A stretch of 26,105 nt of DNA. Origin: a virus. The translations under genes and the position numbers were made by a program. This document shows positions 7,780 through 13,831 of this stretch, one piece after another; within the stretch, counting starts at the first letter, position 1; every line of letters starts with the position of its first letter. The notes below the pieces were generated by a model. The model had not been told where the DNA came from. It did not search any database and worked only from the letters and a program-made list of their open reading frames with translations. The stretch covers positions 1 to 26,105 of IMG/VR virus record IMGVR_UViG_3300009164_000315; one strand, 5' to 3'.

Positions 7780-7853
7780 TGGACCATTCAGGACTCGAAC
7801 CTGAGACCTTCGCATTATGAGTGCGCTGCTCTAACCAACTGAGCTAAAGGTCC
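7780..7853 (-). tRNA. tRNA with CAU anticodon (Met or Ile2)
   Basis: Read on the minus strand it has a GGACCTT acceptor arm (one T-T mismatch), a D arm GCTC...GAGC, an anticodon loop CTCATAA and a TTCGAGT T loop. The CAU anticodon fits elongator Met or the lysidine-modified Ile2. The C4-G69 and C5-G68 pairs favour Ile2 by the E. coli TilS rule, but this is tentative. No CCA is encoded. Confidence 0.9.
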
Positions 7854-7860
7854 AATAAGA

Positions 7861-7972
7861 TGATTGTGCTACCTGTTACACCAATACTGGGGCTCGAACC
7901 CAAATCTTCACTCCACGTGACGCATTGCCAATTATGCTATTACCAGGACTCGAACCTGGACTTATTACATTG
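7861..7972 (-). pseudogene. tRNA remnants: two T-arms and one D-arm without a full tRNA
   Basis: Minus-strand T arms with TTCGAGY loops occur at 7943-7959 and about 7887-7904, and a good D arm (GCAT...ATGC, 7922-7937) precedes the second. The anticodon arm between them is about 5 bases too short and has no properly placed U33, and neither T arm has a matching acceptor stem. It may be one or two decayed tRNAs, or a non-canonical tRNA-like RNA. Confidence 0.5.
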
Positions 7973-8056
7973 TGCCATATATAGGATTCGAACCTATTCA
8001 GACGTAAGTCAACGGTTTTACAGACCGTCCAGTCTCTCCAACTACTGCGATATGGC
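7973..8056 (-). tRNA. tRNA-Tyr (GUA)
   Basis: The acceptor arm GCCATAT pairs with ATATGGC; the anticodon loop CTGTAAA gives GTA; there is a type II long variable arm (about 13 bases) and a TTCGAAT T loop. CCA is not encoded. It ends directly at the tRNA-remnant region. Confidence 0.95.
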
Positions 8057-8066
8057 ATATTTTTGG

Positions 8067-8141
8067 TCGGGATAGGAGGATTCGAACCTCCAGCCTCCTG
8101 CTCCCAAAGCAGGCGCGATAACCTGGTTACGCTATATCCCG
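8067..8141 (-). tRNA. tRNA-Pro (UGG)
   Basis: Perfect CGGGATA/TATCCCG acceptor, anticodon loop TTTGGGA (TGG), TTCGAAT T loop. CCA is encoded (8064-8066). Confidence 0.95.
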
Positions 8142-8147
8142 ATAGTT

Positions 8148-8179
8148 TGATACGCTTTCGCCCCCTGTATGGCGTATCA
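8148..8179 (-). repeat. Inverted repeat in tRNA spacer (8-bp stem, 16-base loop)
   Basis: TGATACGC (8148-8155) is complementary to GCGTATCA (8172-8179). It lies between tRNA-Gly(UCC) and tRNA-Pro. No T-tract follows, so it does not look like a terminator. Confidence 0.6.
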
Positions 8180-8226
8180 CTGATGCTTGAGGTCGGCCTC
8201 GAACCATTAAGGGAGCCACCAGTTAG

Positions 8227-8298
8227 AGCGAGTACTCAGAATCGAACTGAGATCTCCAGCTTGGAAGGCTGGAGTAATAACCGTTATACGATACTCGC
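8227..8298 (-). tRNA. tRNA-Gly (UCC)
   Basis: Acceptor GCGAGTA/TACTCGC, anticodon loop CTTCCAA (TCC), T loop TTCGATT, discriminator U as usual for Gly. No encoded CCA. Confidence 0.95.
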
Positions 8299-8303
8299 TT
8301 AGA

Positions 8304-8339
8304 GTGTAGTGGCGGATATCGCGCCTGTGGTTACTACAC
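8304..8339 (-). repeat. Two-level inverted repeat in tRNA spacer (7-bp outer, 4-bp inner stem)
   Basis: GTGTAGT (8304-8310) pairs with ACTACAC (8333-8339). Directly abutting it is an inner GGCG/CGCC stem (8311-8314 and 8322-8325) with a 7-base loop, leaving a 7-base one-sided linker. The layout matches the element at 8687-8724. Confidence 0.6.
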
Positions 8340-8354
8340 GTTTGATCCACTTGG

Positions 8355-8427
8355 AGCGGGAGACCGGGTTCGAACCGGCGACCTCAACCTTGGCAAGGTT
8401 GCGCTCTACCAACTGAGCTACTCCCGC
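8355..8427 (-). tRNA. tRNA-Gly (GCC)
   Basis: Acceptor GCGGGAG/CTCCCGC, D arm GCTC...GAGC, anticodon loop TTGCCAA (GCC), T loop TTCGAAC, discriminator U. CCA is encoded (8352-8354). Confidence 0.95.
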
Positions 8428-8432
8428 AAATG

Positions 8433-8459
8433 GGTAGGATCGGTCTAGAACCGCCTACC
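8433..8459 (-). repeat. Minihelix-like inverted repeat with T-loop-like hairpin
   Basis: Outer stem GGTAGG/CCTACC (8433-8438, 8454-8459); inner stem CGGT/ACCG (8441-8444, 8450-8453). On the minus strand the inner arm reads CGGTTCTAGACCG, resembling a T arm with a TTCTAGA loop. It starts six bases beyond the 5' end of tRNA-Gly(GCC). Confidence 0.55.
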
Positions 8460-8513
8460 GAGACCTTGTCGTTAACTTTCGTCAGAGCGTACCAAGACAC
8501 CATTTAATTTTTC

Positions 8514-8553
8514 GACTTGAGGTAGTCACGGCCGTCTCTAATCCTCTCAAGTC
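8514..8553 (-). repeat. Inverted repeat in tRNA spacer (8-bp stem)
   Basis: GACTTGAG (8514-8521) is complementary to CTCAAGTC (8546-8553), with a 24-base loop containing the palindrome ACGGCCGT. No adjacent T-tract. Confidence 0.6.
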
Positions 8554-8557
8554 TATT

Positions 8558-8594
8558 TCATATCATGGCACAATACGGCTCGACCCTGATATGA
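8558..8594 (-). repeat. Inverted repeat in tRNA spacer (8-bp stem)
   Basis: TCATATCA (8558-8565) is complementary to TGATATGA (8587-8594), with a 21-base loop. It ends five bases from the 3' end of tRNA-Thr and may influence 3' processing; that role is inferred. Confidence 0.6.
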
Positions 8595-8598
8595 TGTG

Positions 8599-8671
8599 AG
8601 CCTCCTGCCGGAATCGAACCAGCGACCTACTGATTACAAATCAGTTGCTCTACCAGCTGAGCTAAGGAGGC
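8599..8671 (-). tRNA. tRNA-Thr (UGU)
   Basis: Acceptor GCCTCCT/AGGAGGC, anticodon loop TTTGTAA (TGT), T loop TTCGATT. No encoded CCA. Confidence 0.95.
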
Positions 8672-8686
8672 AAATACTGACTTTTA

Positions 8687-8724
8687 AAGTAGCGGCACCT
8701 TTACGCGGCCGACAGTTTCTACTT
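8687..8724 (-). repeat. Two-level inverted repeat in tRNA spacer (6-bp outer, 4-bp inner stem)
   Basis: AAGTAG (8687-8692) pairs with CTACTT (8719-8724). An inner CGGC/GCCG stem (8693-8696, 8708-8711) abuts the outer stem on one side and is separated by 7 bases on the other, the same geometry as 8304-8339. Confidence 0.6.
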
Positions 8725-8731
8725 GCGAAGG

Positions 8732-8803
8732 TAGCCCGTACGAGAATCGAACTCGTCTCTCACCCGTGAAAGGGGCGTGTCCTAACCGATAGACTAACGG
8801 GCC
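8732..8803 (-). tRNA. tRNA-Glu (UUC)
   Basis: Acceptor GGCCCGT/ACGGGCT with a G1-U72 wobble, anticodon loop CTTTCAC (TTC), T loop TTCGATT. No complete CCA encoded. Confidence 0.95.
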
Positions 8804-9070
8804 AAGTTTCGCTTAGTGAGATTTGCTAAACTAGATTTTAACGGGTTTCTCTGACTGTTTCGAGAACCATATCTCCTACTGCTGTTTGATAGCCCAGATA
8901 GCTACCCCCAATACAATAGGTCTTTTTCATTAGTGTCTTACCACATAAAAACCTGTCAATCCTTACGTCGGCGATGCAGGATCTTGCTATCGTTAGTCCG
9001 AATCGATACCTCATTAGGTCGAGGATTTTTTTACCACCATCACTTTTTTACAGAATGTGACCAATCTCTC

Positions 9071-9087
9071 CGAGTACCTCTTACTCG
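9071..9087 (-). repeat. Hairpin immediately 3' of tRNA-Asp
   Basis: CGAGTA (9071-9076) and TACTCG (9082-9087) form a perfect 6-bp stem with a 5-base loop, three bases beyond the 3' end of tRNA-Asp in the transcript sense. The 287-base spacer 8804-9090 also holds an imperfect stem AGGT(C)TTTTT/AAAAACCT (8918-8954), but no convincing tRNA or long ORF. Confidence 0.5.
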
Positions 9088-9090
9088 TTG

Positions 9091-9162
9091 CGGTCCCACC
9101 GGGAATCGAACCCGGCACTTCGCCGTGACAGGGCGATATTATAGCCGATTAACTACAGGACC
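9091..9162 (-). tRNA. tRNA-Asp (GUC)
   Basis: Acceptor GGTCCTG/TGGGACC with two wobble pairs, anticodon loop CTGTCAC (GTC), T loop TTCGATT, discriminator G. No encoded CCA. Confidence 0.95.
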
Positions 9163-9166
9163 GTTT

Positions 9167-9266
9167 CTCTTCAGTTCACTCCTACCCTGTGGGTATACCG
9201 TGACGGGTTGTTTATCCATGCAAATCTACCTGAAGAGCAATTGGTTTGTGCTCGACGTGCATGGAT
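9167..9266 (-). repeat. Interleaved inverted repeats with pseudoknot topology
   Basis: CTCTTCAG (9167-9174) pairs with CTGAAGAG (9230-9237). ATCCATGCA (9214-9222) pairs with TGCATGGAT (9258-9266). The arms alternate, so both can form together only as a pseudoknot, or they are mutually exclusive alternatives. A further GAGCA/TGCTC stem (9235-9239, 9249-9253) would compete with the first. Confidence 0.55.
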
Positions 9267-9271
9267 CCGGG

Positions 9272-9350
9272 TTGCGATTAGAGGATTCGAACCTCTCAGG
9301 GGTATATCTACCTAATCGTCTCATGAGAACGACCTTACACCAATATCGCA
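9272..9350 (-). tRNA. Atypical tRNA-like gene (apparent CAU loop, long variable arm, short D arm)
   Basis: The T arm AGAGG-TTCGAAT-CCTCT and the acceptor TGCGATA/AATCGCA (one mismatch at the seventh pair) are good, as is an anticodon arm TCGTT/GACGA with loop CTCATGA. The D-arm region is only about 9-10 bases and a 19-base variable region follows. A CAU loop with G37 and a type II variable arm fits no standard isoacceptor, so it may be decayed, mis-folded here, or unusual. Confidence 0.5.
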
Positions 9351-9356
9351 ATTTAG

Positions 9357-9431
9357 TAGCGGGGGCCGGATTCGAACCGACGATCTCCAGCTTATGAGGC
9401 TGGCGGGCTGACCATCTGCCACCACCCCGCG
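9357..9431 (-). tRNA. tRNA-Met (CAU), initiator-like
   Basis: CGCGGGG pairs with CCCCGCT so that position 1-72 is an unpaired C-U, resembling the unpaired C1-A72 hallmark of bacterial initiator tRNA. The loop is CTCATAA and the T arm reads CGG-TTCGAAT-CCG as in initiator tRNAs. The anticodon stem lacks the three consecutive G-C pairs, so initiator function is uncertain. Confidence 0.85.
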
Positions 9432-9444
9432 ATATATTTTTGCG

Positions 9445-9515
9445 TTGTCCCGCAAGGATTCGAACCTCAATTTTCTGGACCAAAACCAGACGTGCTGCCG
9501 TTACACCACAGGACA
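9445..9515 (-). tRNA. tRNA-Gln (UUG)
   Basis: Acceptor TGTCCTG/CGGGACA, anticodon loop TTTTGGT (TTG), T loop TTCGAAT. No encoded CCA. An AT-rich spacer with a GTATAATA box at 9562-9569 lies 46 bases upstream. Confidence 0.95.
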
Positions 9516-9561
9516 ATTTTTAATAACCAACATGTCAAAGACCTGATTTCTAATTAATAGC

Positions 9562-9569
9562 TATTATAC
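9562..9569 (-). promoter_or_regulatory. Candidate GTATAATA promoter element upstream of tRNA-Gln
   Basis: GTATAATA on the minus strand in the AT-rich 74-base spacer between tRNA-Trp and tRNA-Gln. The same string occurs at 7051-7058, 10062-10069 and 16277-16284 near other starts. It resembles a -10 box but no clear -35 is visible. Confidence 0.35.
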
Positions 9570-9589
9570 TATAATTTAGAAAATTTGCA

Positions 9590-9656
9590 CAGGTGGAAAG
9601 ATTCGAACTTCCATCAACGGTTTTGGAGACCGGCATGCTACCATTGCACTACACCT
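9590..9656 (-). tRNA. tRNA-Trp (CCA)
   Basis: Acceptor AGGTGTA/TCCACCT (one mismatch), anticodon loop CTCCAAA (CCA), T loop TTCGAAT, discriminator G. At 67 bases it is short owing to a small D arm. Confidence 0.85.
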
Positions 9657-9674
9657 ATGTATTTAAAGAACTGG

Positions 9675-9748
9675 TTGGAATAATAGGACTCGAACCTATA
9701 ACCTTTCGCGTATCAGGCGAATGCTCTAACCAATTGAGCTATATTCCA
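9675..9748 (-). tRNA. tRNA-Ile (GAU)
   Basis: Acceptor TGGAATA/TATTCCA, D arm GCTC...GAGC, anticodon loop CTGATAC (GAT), T loop TTCGAGT. CCA is encoded (9672-9674). Confidence 0.95.
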
Positions 9749-9754
9749 ATTTGG

Positions 9755-9827
9755 TGGTGCGGGCTGGAATCGAACCAGCGACACAAGGATTTTCAGTCCT
9801 TTGCTCTACCAACTGAGCTACCGCACC
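9755..9827 (-). tRNA. tRNA-Phe (GAA)
   Basis: Acceptor GGTGCGG/CCGCACC, anticodon loop CTGAAAA (GAA), T loop TTCGATT. CCA is encoded (9752-9754). First gene of the array in transcript order. Confidence 0.95.
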
Positions 9828-9837
9828 ATGTTAAACC

Positions 9838-9871
9838 AAAAAACCTCGAATTTTTTAGGTTCGAGGTTTTT
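9838..9871 (-). terminator. Rho-independent terminator, possibly bidirectional
   Basis: AACCTCGAA and TTCGAGGTT (within 9841-9869) form a strong stem, with A-runs on one side and T-runs on the other, so it can act on either strand. It ends the unit with the 43-residue ORF and separates it from the tRNA array. Confidence 0.75.
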
Positions 9872-9894
9872 CGTTTCATAGTTAATATTTTTCT

Positions 9895-10026
9895 TTAACT
9901 CTGTCTACTTAAACCTCGCAATACCCCAAAATCTTTAATCGTTTCTATTGCAATCACATTAGCTGTGCCTGCCGGATACTGATTCCAGTTTTGTGTATTT
10001 TTTGATATTTTTGTAGTTTGTTGCAC
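9895..10026 (-). CDS. Short unknown ORF (43 residues, GTG start)
   Basis: A GTG at 10026 opens a 43-codon frame ending in TAA at 9895-9897. The product contains NTQNWNQYPAGTANVIAIET and ends GLSRQS. A TATAAATA late box at 10050-10057 lies 23 bases upstream, at the usual spacing for other genes here, and a strong terminator follows, giving a complete one-gene unit. The use of GTG and the short length make it uncertain, but it fills an otherwise empty 195-base gap. Function unknown. Confidence 0.5.
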   Translation of the reverse strand: MQQTTKISKNTQNWNQYPAGTANVIAIETIKDFGVLRGLSRQS

Positions 10027-10049
10027 GAGTGTTTGAATGTTTGTCTTGT

Positions 10050-10057
10050 TATTTATA
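10050..10057 (-). promoter_or_regulatory. Late-promoter-like box TATAAATA
   Basis: Exact match to the T4 late consensus, 23 bases upstream of the GTG of the 43-residue ORF. A GTATAATA element lies just upstream at 10062-10069. Confidence 0.55.
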
Positions 10058-10092
10058 AAGCTATTATACCACTTTTTTAGAAAAGGTTTTAA

Positions 10093-10500
10093 TTAGTCTT
10101 TAGATCCATAAAAATAGGTAAGAGCTGCTGTATTACTAGGATCGTTATTTCTTGCTGAAATTTTGATACCTGCATAGTCTGCTGCAAATACTGGCAAATA
10201 GGTTATATCTCCAGGAATTAGTCTAACAAAATAAGATTGGCTTGTACTTTTATTATCAATAACTAAGTCAATTGGTTTTGTATTAGCCGAAGCTGCATTT
10301 GCATAAAAATACAGAACACCAGAGTTTCCAATTGATTCATTAGTTTCAAATAAGGTTTCTAAAGAACCTGCAGCCAATGTATTGGTTTGAAATGATGCAT
10401 AGGTACCAGTTAAGGTTTCAGTTGCAATTTTAGTAAATGACATTGGCGTTGGAAATAAAGCAGCCGATTCAAATATGAGTGTGGTTTTAAGAGTTGACAT
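10093..10500 (-). CDS. Probable virion protein, paralogue of the N-terminus of the 779-residue protein
   Basis: The 135-residue product starts MSTLKTTLIFESAALFPTP, closely matching MSILKTTLKVESTTLFPTP of the gene at 10894-13233. Both continue with beta-rich segments and end in a similar YF-GS-R/K motif (TYFYGSKD versus EYFVGSRGED). This suggests a shared, possibly virion-attaching, module that here stands alone. No signal peptide or membrane segment. It is the last gene of a structural-looking run before the tRNA array. Role in the particle is inferred. Confidence 0.7.
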   Translation of the reverse strand: MSTLKTTLIFESAALFPTPMSFTKIATETLTGTYASFQTNTLAAGSLETLFETNESIGNSGVLYFYANAASANTKPIDLVIDNKSTSQSYFVRLIPGDITYLPVFAADYAGIKISARNNDPSNTAALTYFYGSKD

Positions 10501-10520
10501 TTAGTTTTAATATTTTTTAA

Positions 10521-10859
10521 TTAAACAGTTTTTACTGGAGTAACTGGTGCTACATAGGCGTTAGTTGCCTCAAATTTAATTCCGTAAGCTTCACAAGCTA
10601 CATCATCAGCTACAATCTTACCGTCTCCAGTTTTAAGAGTAACATCAATAATTGTGTCTGCTAATTTAAGGTCAGCTTTAATTTTAGCCTTAAGTTCAGC
10701 GCCCGTAAATTTAATATCTTTGCCGGCATTAATATTGTATGAAGATTTGTCAGCCATCTGCTTTACTAATTTTGGAGCAGGAACAATTCTTTCTTTTCCA
10801 GGATCGCTAGTTGCAATATTGATTTGATCGAATATTGTTGCGGTTATTATGTAATTCAT
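10521..10859 (-). CDS. Unknown, probable structural-region protein
   Basis: This 112-residue product starts MNYIITATIFDQINIA and contains alternating beta-type and Lys/Asp-rich segments (AELKAKIKADLKLADTIIDV), ending in a Pro/Val-rich tail (YVAPVTPVKTV). It lies between two genes that share an N-terminal module, with gaps of 20 and 34 bases, so it is probably co-transcribed with them. A small decoration or fibre-associated protein is possible, but no family motif is recognised. Confidence 0.6.
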   Translation of the reverse strand: MNYIITATIFDQINIATSDPGKERIVPAPKLVKQMADKSSYNINAGKDIKFTGAELKAKIKADLKLADTIIDVTLKTGDGKIVADDVACEAYGIKFEATNAYVAPVTPVKTV

Positions 10860-10893
10860 AGTGTTATATTTTTTCTTTTTTAATTTCTAAGTA

Positions 10894-13233
10894 TTAGTAA
10901 ATATAGTTCCAATCATTAATAACATAGGTTGGATCAAAATCATCTATACCAATATACTTTTTGTAATTAATTAATGAACCTAGGTTAAATATGTTCCATT
11001 CAAGAGAACCTGATTCTGGTCTAAATGCAAACATATTAATATTATTATAGTCATCGTCCCAACTCCAATATTTACAATCAGTATTTATTGTATAGGTTGA
11101 GGTTAATGAATGGTCAAACCCTTTAATTATCCATTTGTCTAAGTTATCTGAATCTTGATATAAGAACCAAAAACCTTGAGGAGTAAGGTACCAGTTCCAG
11201 TCCCCAATATTAACAACTGATTCGTCTAAAATAATAACCTCAGCACTAACCACTCCATTTACCAACATTCTTGCTGCCCATTTATTATCATCTCTCCAAT
11301 AGCTTGGTGAAATTAATATCATATAGTTAGGTTTAAGTCCATCAGTTGCAGTAATATTTGCATAACCTCTTTGTGAATAGAATTTAGGAAGTTGAACAAA
11401 TTTACCCGTAACTGTATTAAAATACCAGCACTTTTGAGTTCCGATTAGATTCCAAGTACGAATGAAGATTGAATTTAGTTGAGTTCTCCAATTTGTTTCA
11501 TATGCATTATCAATAGTAAGAGTATCTAGGATAGTTGTACCTGAGATTACTTTATAAATTGTTTTATCTAATGCCTGATTGCTGTATTGGAATAGTCGAT
11601 AGTCTCCAGTTGCATAAAAATCCCATGAATTTCCAGGAGTATAGGTAGTCATGTCCTGTACTAATACATATTGAGTTGAACCAGTGGTTGTAAAATTAAC
11701 TGCATACAGAGGTCCACCTTCATAGTCATCATATTGAGTAAGCATCTGAATGCTCGTATCATTAATTTCCAGATTTAAGTTAACCCAATAGTCTGTGCCT
11801 GGGTCAGAGTGTATTACCTGTTTATTTGCAGTAGTTGAATTTCCAATTACATAATGAATATCTAAATAATCTATAAGAACTGGAGTAATTAAATCATAAT
11901 CATTGTCATCTTCATTATAAAATAATATGGCGATTGATTCAGCTTTAGCACCTTCAGTACCAGTTGGAGAATAATTATTATATTCAACATTTACGTCAGG
12001 AAAATTAGAACCCTTTTCATGAGTCCAGTCAAGACCTTCTCCAATTAGAACACCAGTTGACTGGTTATAGTTAAACATTAAATAGTCAACCGCTGTGTCA
12101 CTATAATTATACAAGTAACCCTGCCAATGTCCAGTACCATAGAAATCCCATGACATACTGTTATATGTATTTGGAGTTAAATTAACCGATTTTAATAAGC
12201 TTCCACTTGTATCAAAGATTTTAAGGCCAGTATAGTATCCGTTATCATCATCATACAGAGTTACAATAAAATAGTTAGCAAATGTATAGGTTGCAGCATC
12301 TGCATAAATATACGTATCTGTATTAATATCAGTAATTAGGCTCTTTTGATCGTCTTTAATTAAATAGATTGCCTCTTGATTACTAATACCGTTATGATTG
12401 TAAATATAGGCAGCAACGGTTCCATTTGCTGAGCAATTATCCCAGTTAGTTTCAATATCGATACCGCTTGCTCCAACAAAATCATGATGATAAACTTCAT
12501 TACCGTTATAATAAGACAGTCTCCAACCGGTTGCAGTTACGTATGTCCATAGAATTCCTTTACCGTCTAACGACCACCAATTATCATAATCAACGGTAAG
12601 ACCGTGTCCAAATAGCGGAGCTCCAGTTTTATCAGTTAAGAATAATTCGTCAGCTGGGCCATTGCCGTTTAGTCTAAAAACAATTCCTGCATTTTGTACG
12701 CCACTTTCGTAACCGTCCATATTGTAATCTGCTTTAGCAAAGCCAGTATCATATAACTTAGAAGCAACTCCACTGTTTGCATCAACTACAAAATACTTCC
12801 AAGTAGTACCAGGCGTATTATCTAAATGATATACTAGCGTAAATTGACCAAGATCTTCTCCACGGCTTCCAACAAAATATTCTAAGTTAGCAGTACCGTA
12901 AGTTGTTTTAGCATATAATTTACCTTGAGTTGCAGTAACTGGAATAAAGCCAGTATCGCCAGTAAATACAGTTACCACTGGAGTTTCTGCATCATCTCCG
13001 TAAATATTAACTGCAATCTCAGGACCATTAGTCACTGATGCTTTTACATATAGGAAGGTTCCTTTTGCACCTAAGTCTCCAGTAACTAAATAGGCAGGAG
13101 TTAAGTGATTAACTGCAATCTTTCCAAAATTACTGTCAGCAATCTCTGCATTATTATTTACATTAGTAAGTGCAGTCGGAGTTGGAAATAGGGTAGTTGA
13201 CTCAACTTTTAGCGTGGTTTTTAATATTGACAT
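10894..13233 (-). CDS. Large repeat protein, probable virion surface protein (beta-propeller-like)
   Basis: The 779-residue product has an N-terminal module of about 130 residues shared with the gene at 10093-10500. The rest is rich in Y, W, D, N and G, with a recurring motif of the form W-D/N-x-Y/F-x-x-G followed by a short hydrophobic strand: SWDFYGTGHWQGYLYNYS, SWDFYATGDYRLFQYSN, DWNWYLTPQGFWFLYQDS and NWWSLDGKGILWTYV. Such aromatic-rich repeats suit a beta-propeller or carpet of beta-sheets for surface binding. No signal peptide is present, consistent with a particle component. Ligand unknown. It precedes the array-side structural genes and follows the packaging-peptide genes. Confidence 0.75.
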   Translation of the reverse strand: MSILKTTLKVESTTLFPTPTALTNVNNNAEIADSNFGKIAVNHLTPAYLVTGDLGAKGTFLYVKASVTNGPEIAVNIYGDDAETPVVTVFTGDTGFIPVTATQGKLYAKTTYGTANLEYFVGSRGEDLGQFTLVYHLDNTPGTTWKYFVVDANSGVASKLYDTGFAKADYNMDGYESGVQNAGIVFRLNGNGPADELFLTDKTGAPLFGHGLTVDYDNWWSLDGKGILWTYVTATGWRLSYYNGNEVYHHDFVGASGIDIETNWDNCSANGTVAAYIYNHNGISNQEAIYLIKDDQKSLITDINTDTYIYADAATYTFANYFIVTLYDDDNGYYTGLKIFDTSGSLLKSVNLTPNTYNSMSWDFYGTGHWQGYLYNYSDTAVDYLMFNYNQSTGVLIGEGLDWTHEKGSNFPDVNVEYNNYSPTGTEGAKAESIAILFYNEDDNDYDLITPVLIDYLDIHYVIGNSTTANKQVIHSDPGTDYWVNLNLEINDTSIQMLTQYDDYEGGPLYAVNFTTTGSTQYVLVQDMTTYTPGNSWDFYATGDYRLFQYSNQALDKTIYKVISGTTILDTLTIDNAYETNWRTQLNSIFIRTWNLIGTQKCWYFNTVTGKFVQLPKFYSQRGYANITATDGLKPNYMILISPSYWRDDNKWAARMLVNGVVSAEVIILDESVVNIGDWNWYLTPQGFWFLYQDSDNLDKWIIKGFDHSLTSTYTINTDCKYWSWDDDYNNINMFAFRPESGSLEWNIFNLGSLINYKKYIGIDDFDPTYVINDWNYIY

Positions 13234-13260
13234 TGTTCGATATTTCTTTTTTTGGTGTAA

Positions 13261-13809
13261 TTACTTTACGATACCTGCTAATTTTTGGTTAGCTTGATCA
13301 ATCTTAGCTGTCTTAGTTGCAAATACTGATTTGAATTTCTCAACCGCCGATTTAATTTTATCAGATAGTTTAGCAACTACTGCCCTTACTTTATCAGATA
13401 ATTTAGATTCTTCAACCTTTTGAATATCATAAGAGTGTTTTACACTAGTTACTGCAGTATTTACTCTAACACATTCGTTAATAATTGCTTGAGCAGCTTC
13501 ATCAACTTGAGTAAGAGCTTGTTCAACTGCTTTACCATATGCAATTGACGTACCTTCTCCACCGTATCTAGTAATCTTAATTACGTACTTCTCAGTTAAG
13601 GCCAATTTATCATTTAAGACTTTCATTGCATCAAATACTGGTTTAATACTAGCATCAAACTCTTTTAATTCGCCTTCAATTGACTTGGTTTCAGCAGTTA
13701 GTTCTTTAAGTCTTTCTTTAATTTCATGGATTCTATCCAATTTTGAAACAAGCGCTTTATCTTTAATTTGAGCTTCGTTTACAAATTGTGTAAATTTTAA
13801 CATTTGCAT
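13261..13809 (-). CDS. Coiled-coil protein with T4-like packaging-peptide N-terminus
   Basis: The 182-residue product starts MQMLKFTQFVNEAQ and is otherwise heptad-rich helix (KLDRIHEIKERLKELTAE near the start, a second stretch from about residue 120). The start LKFTQFVNE|A resembles the T4 internal-protein packaging peptide (for example MKTYQEFIAE|A), which the prohead protease cuts after Glu. It could thus be a protein carried inside the head or a core component. ATG 13809 or the next Met (13803) can start it. A TATAAATA box lies 22 bases upstream of 13809. Confidence 0.7.
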   Translation of the reverse strand: MQMLKFTQFVNEAQIKDKALVSKLDRIHEIKERLKELTAETKSIEGELKEFDASIKPVFDAMKVLNDKLALTEKYVIKITRYGGEGTSIAYGKAVEQALTQVDEAAQAIINECVRVNTAVTSVKHSYDIQKVEESKLSDKVRAVVAKLSDKIKSAVEKFKSVFATKTAKIDQANQKLAGIVK

Positions 13810-13831
13810 GAGTGTTTTAATTATTTTAGGT

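Noticed and set aside
8838-8930. 30-codon minus-strand frame (starting MKKTYCIGGSYL) in the 287-base tRNA spacer
   Set aside because: Too short, no late box at the usual spacing, and overlapped by imperfect inverted repeats. Kept only as a possibility.
9006-9032. Hairpin ATACCTC/GAGGAT followed by a T-run, a possible plus-strand terminator
   Set aside because: Imperfect short stem in a region with no plus-strand gene to terminate.
7095-9827. Group I intron interrupting a tRNA or gene
   Set aside because: The homing endonuclease is free-standing with its own promoter-like box; no split gene or intron core was seen.
7860-9898. Several plus-strand frames and a few minus-strand frames of 60-154 residues across the tRNA array
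   Set aside because: They run through well-formed tRNA genes on the minus strand and are open because tRNAs have few stop codons there. Repeated strings such as RIRT or GFEP come from T-arm sequence.
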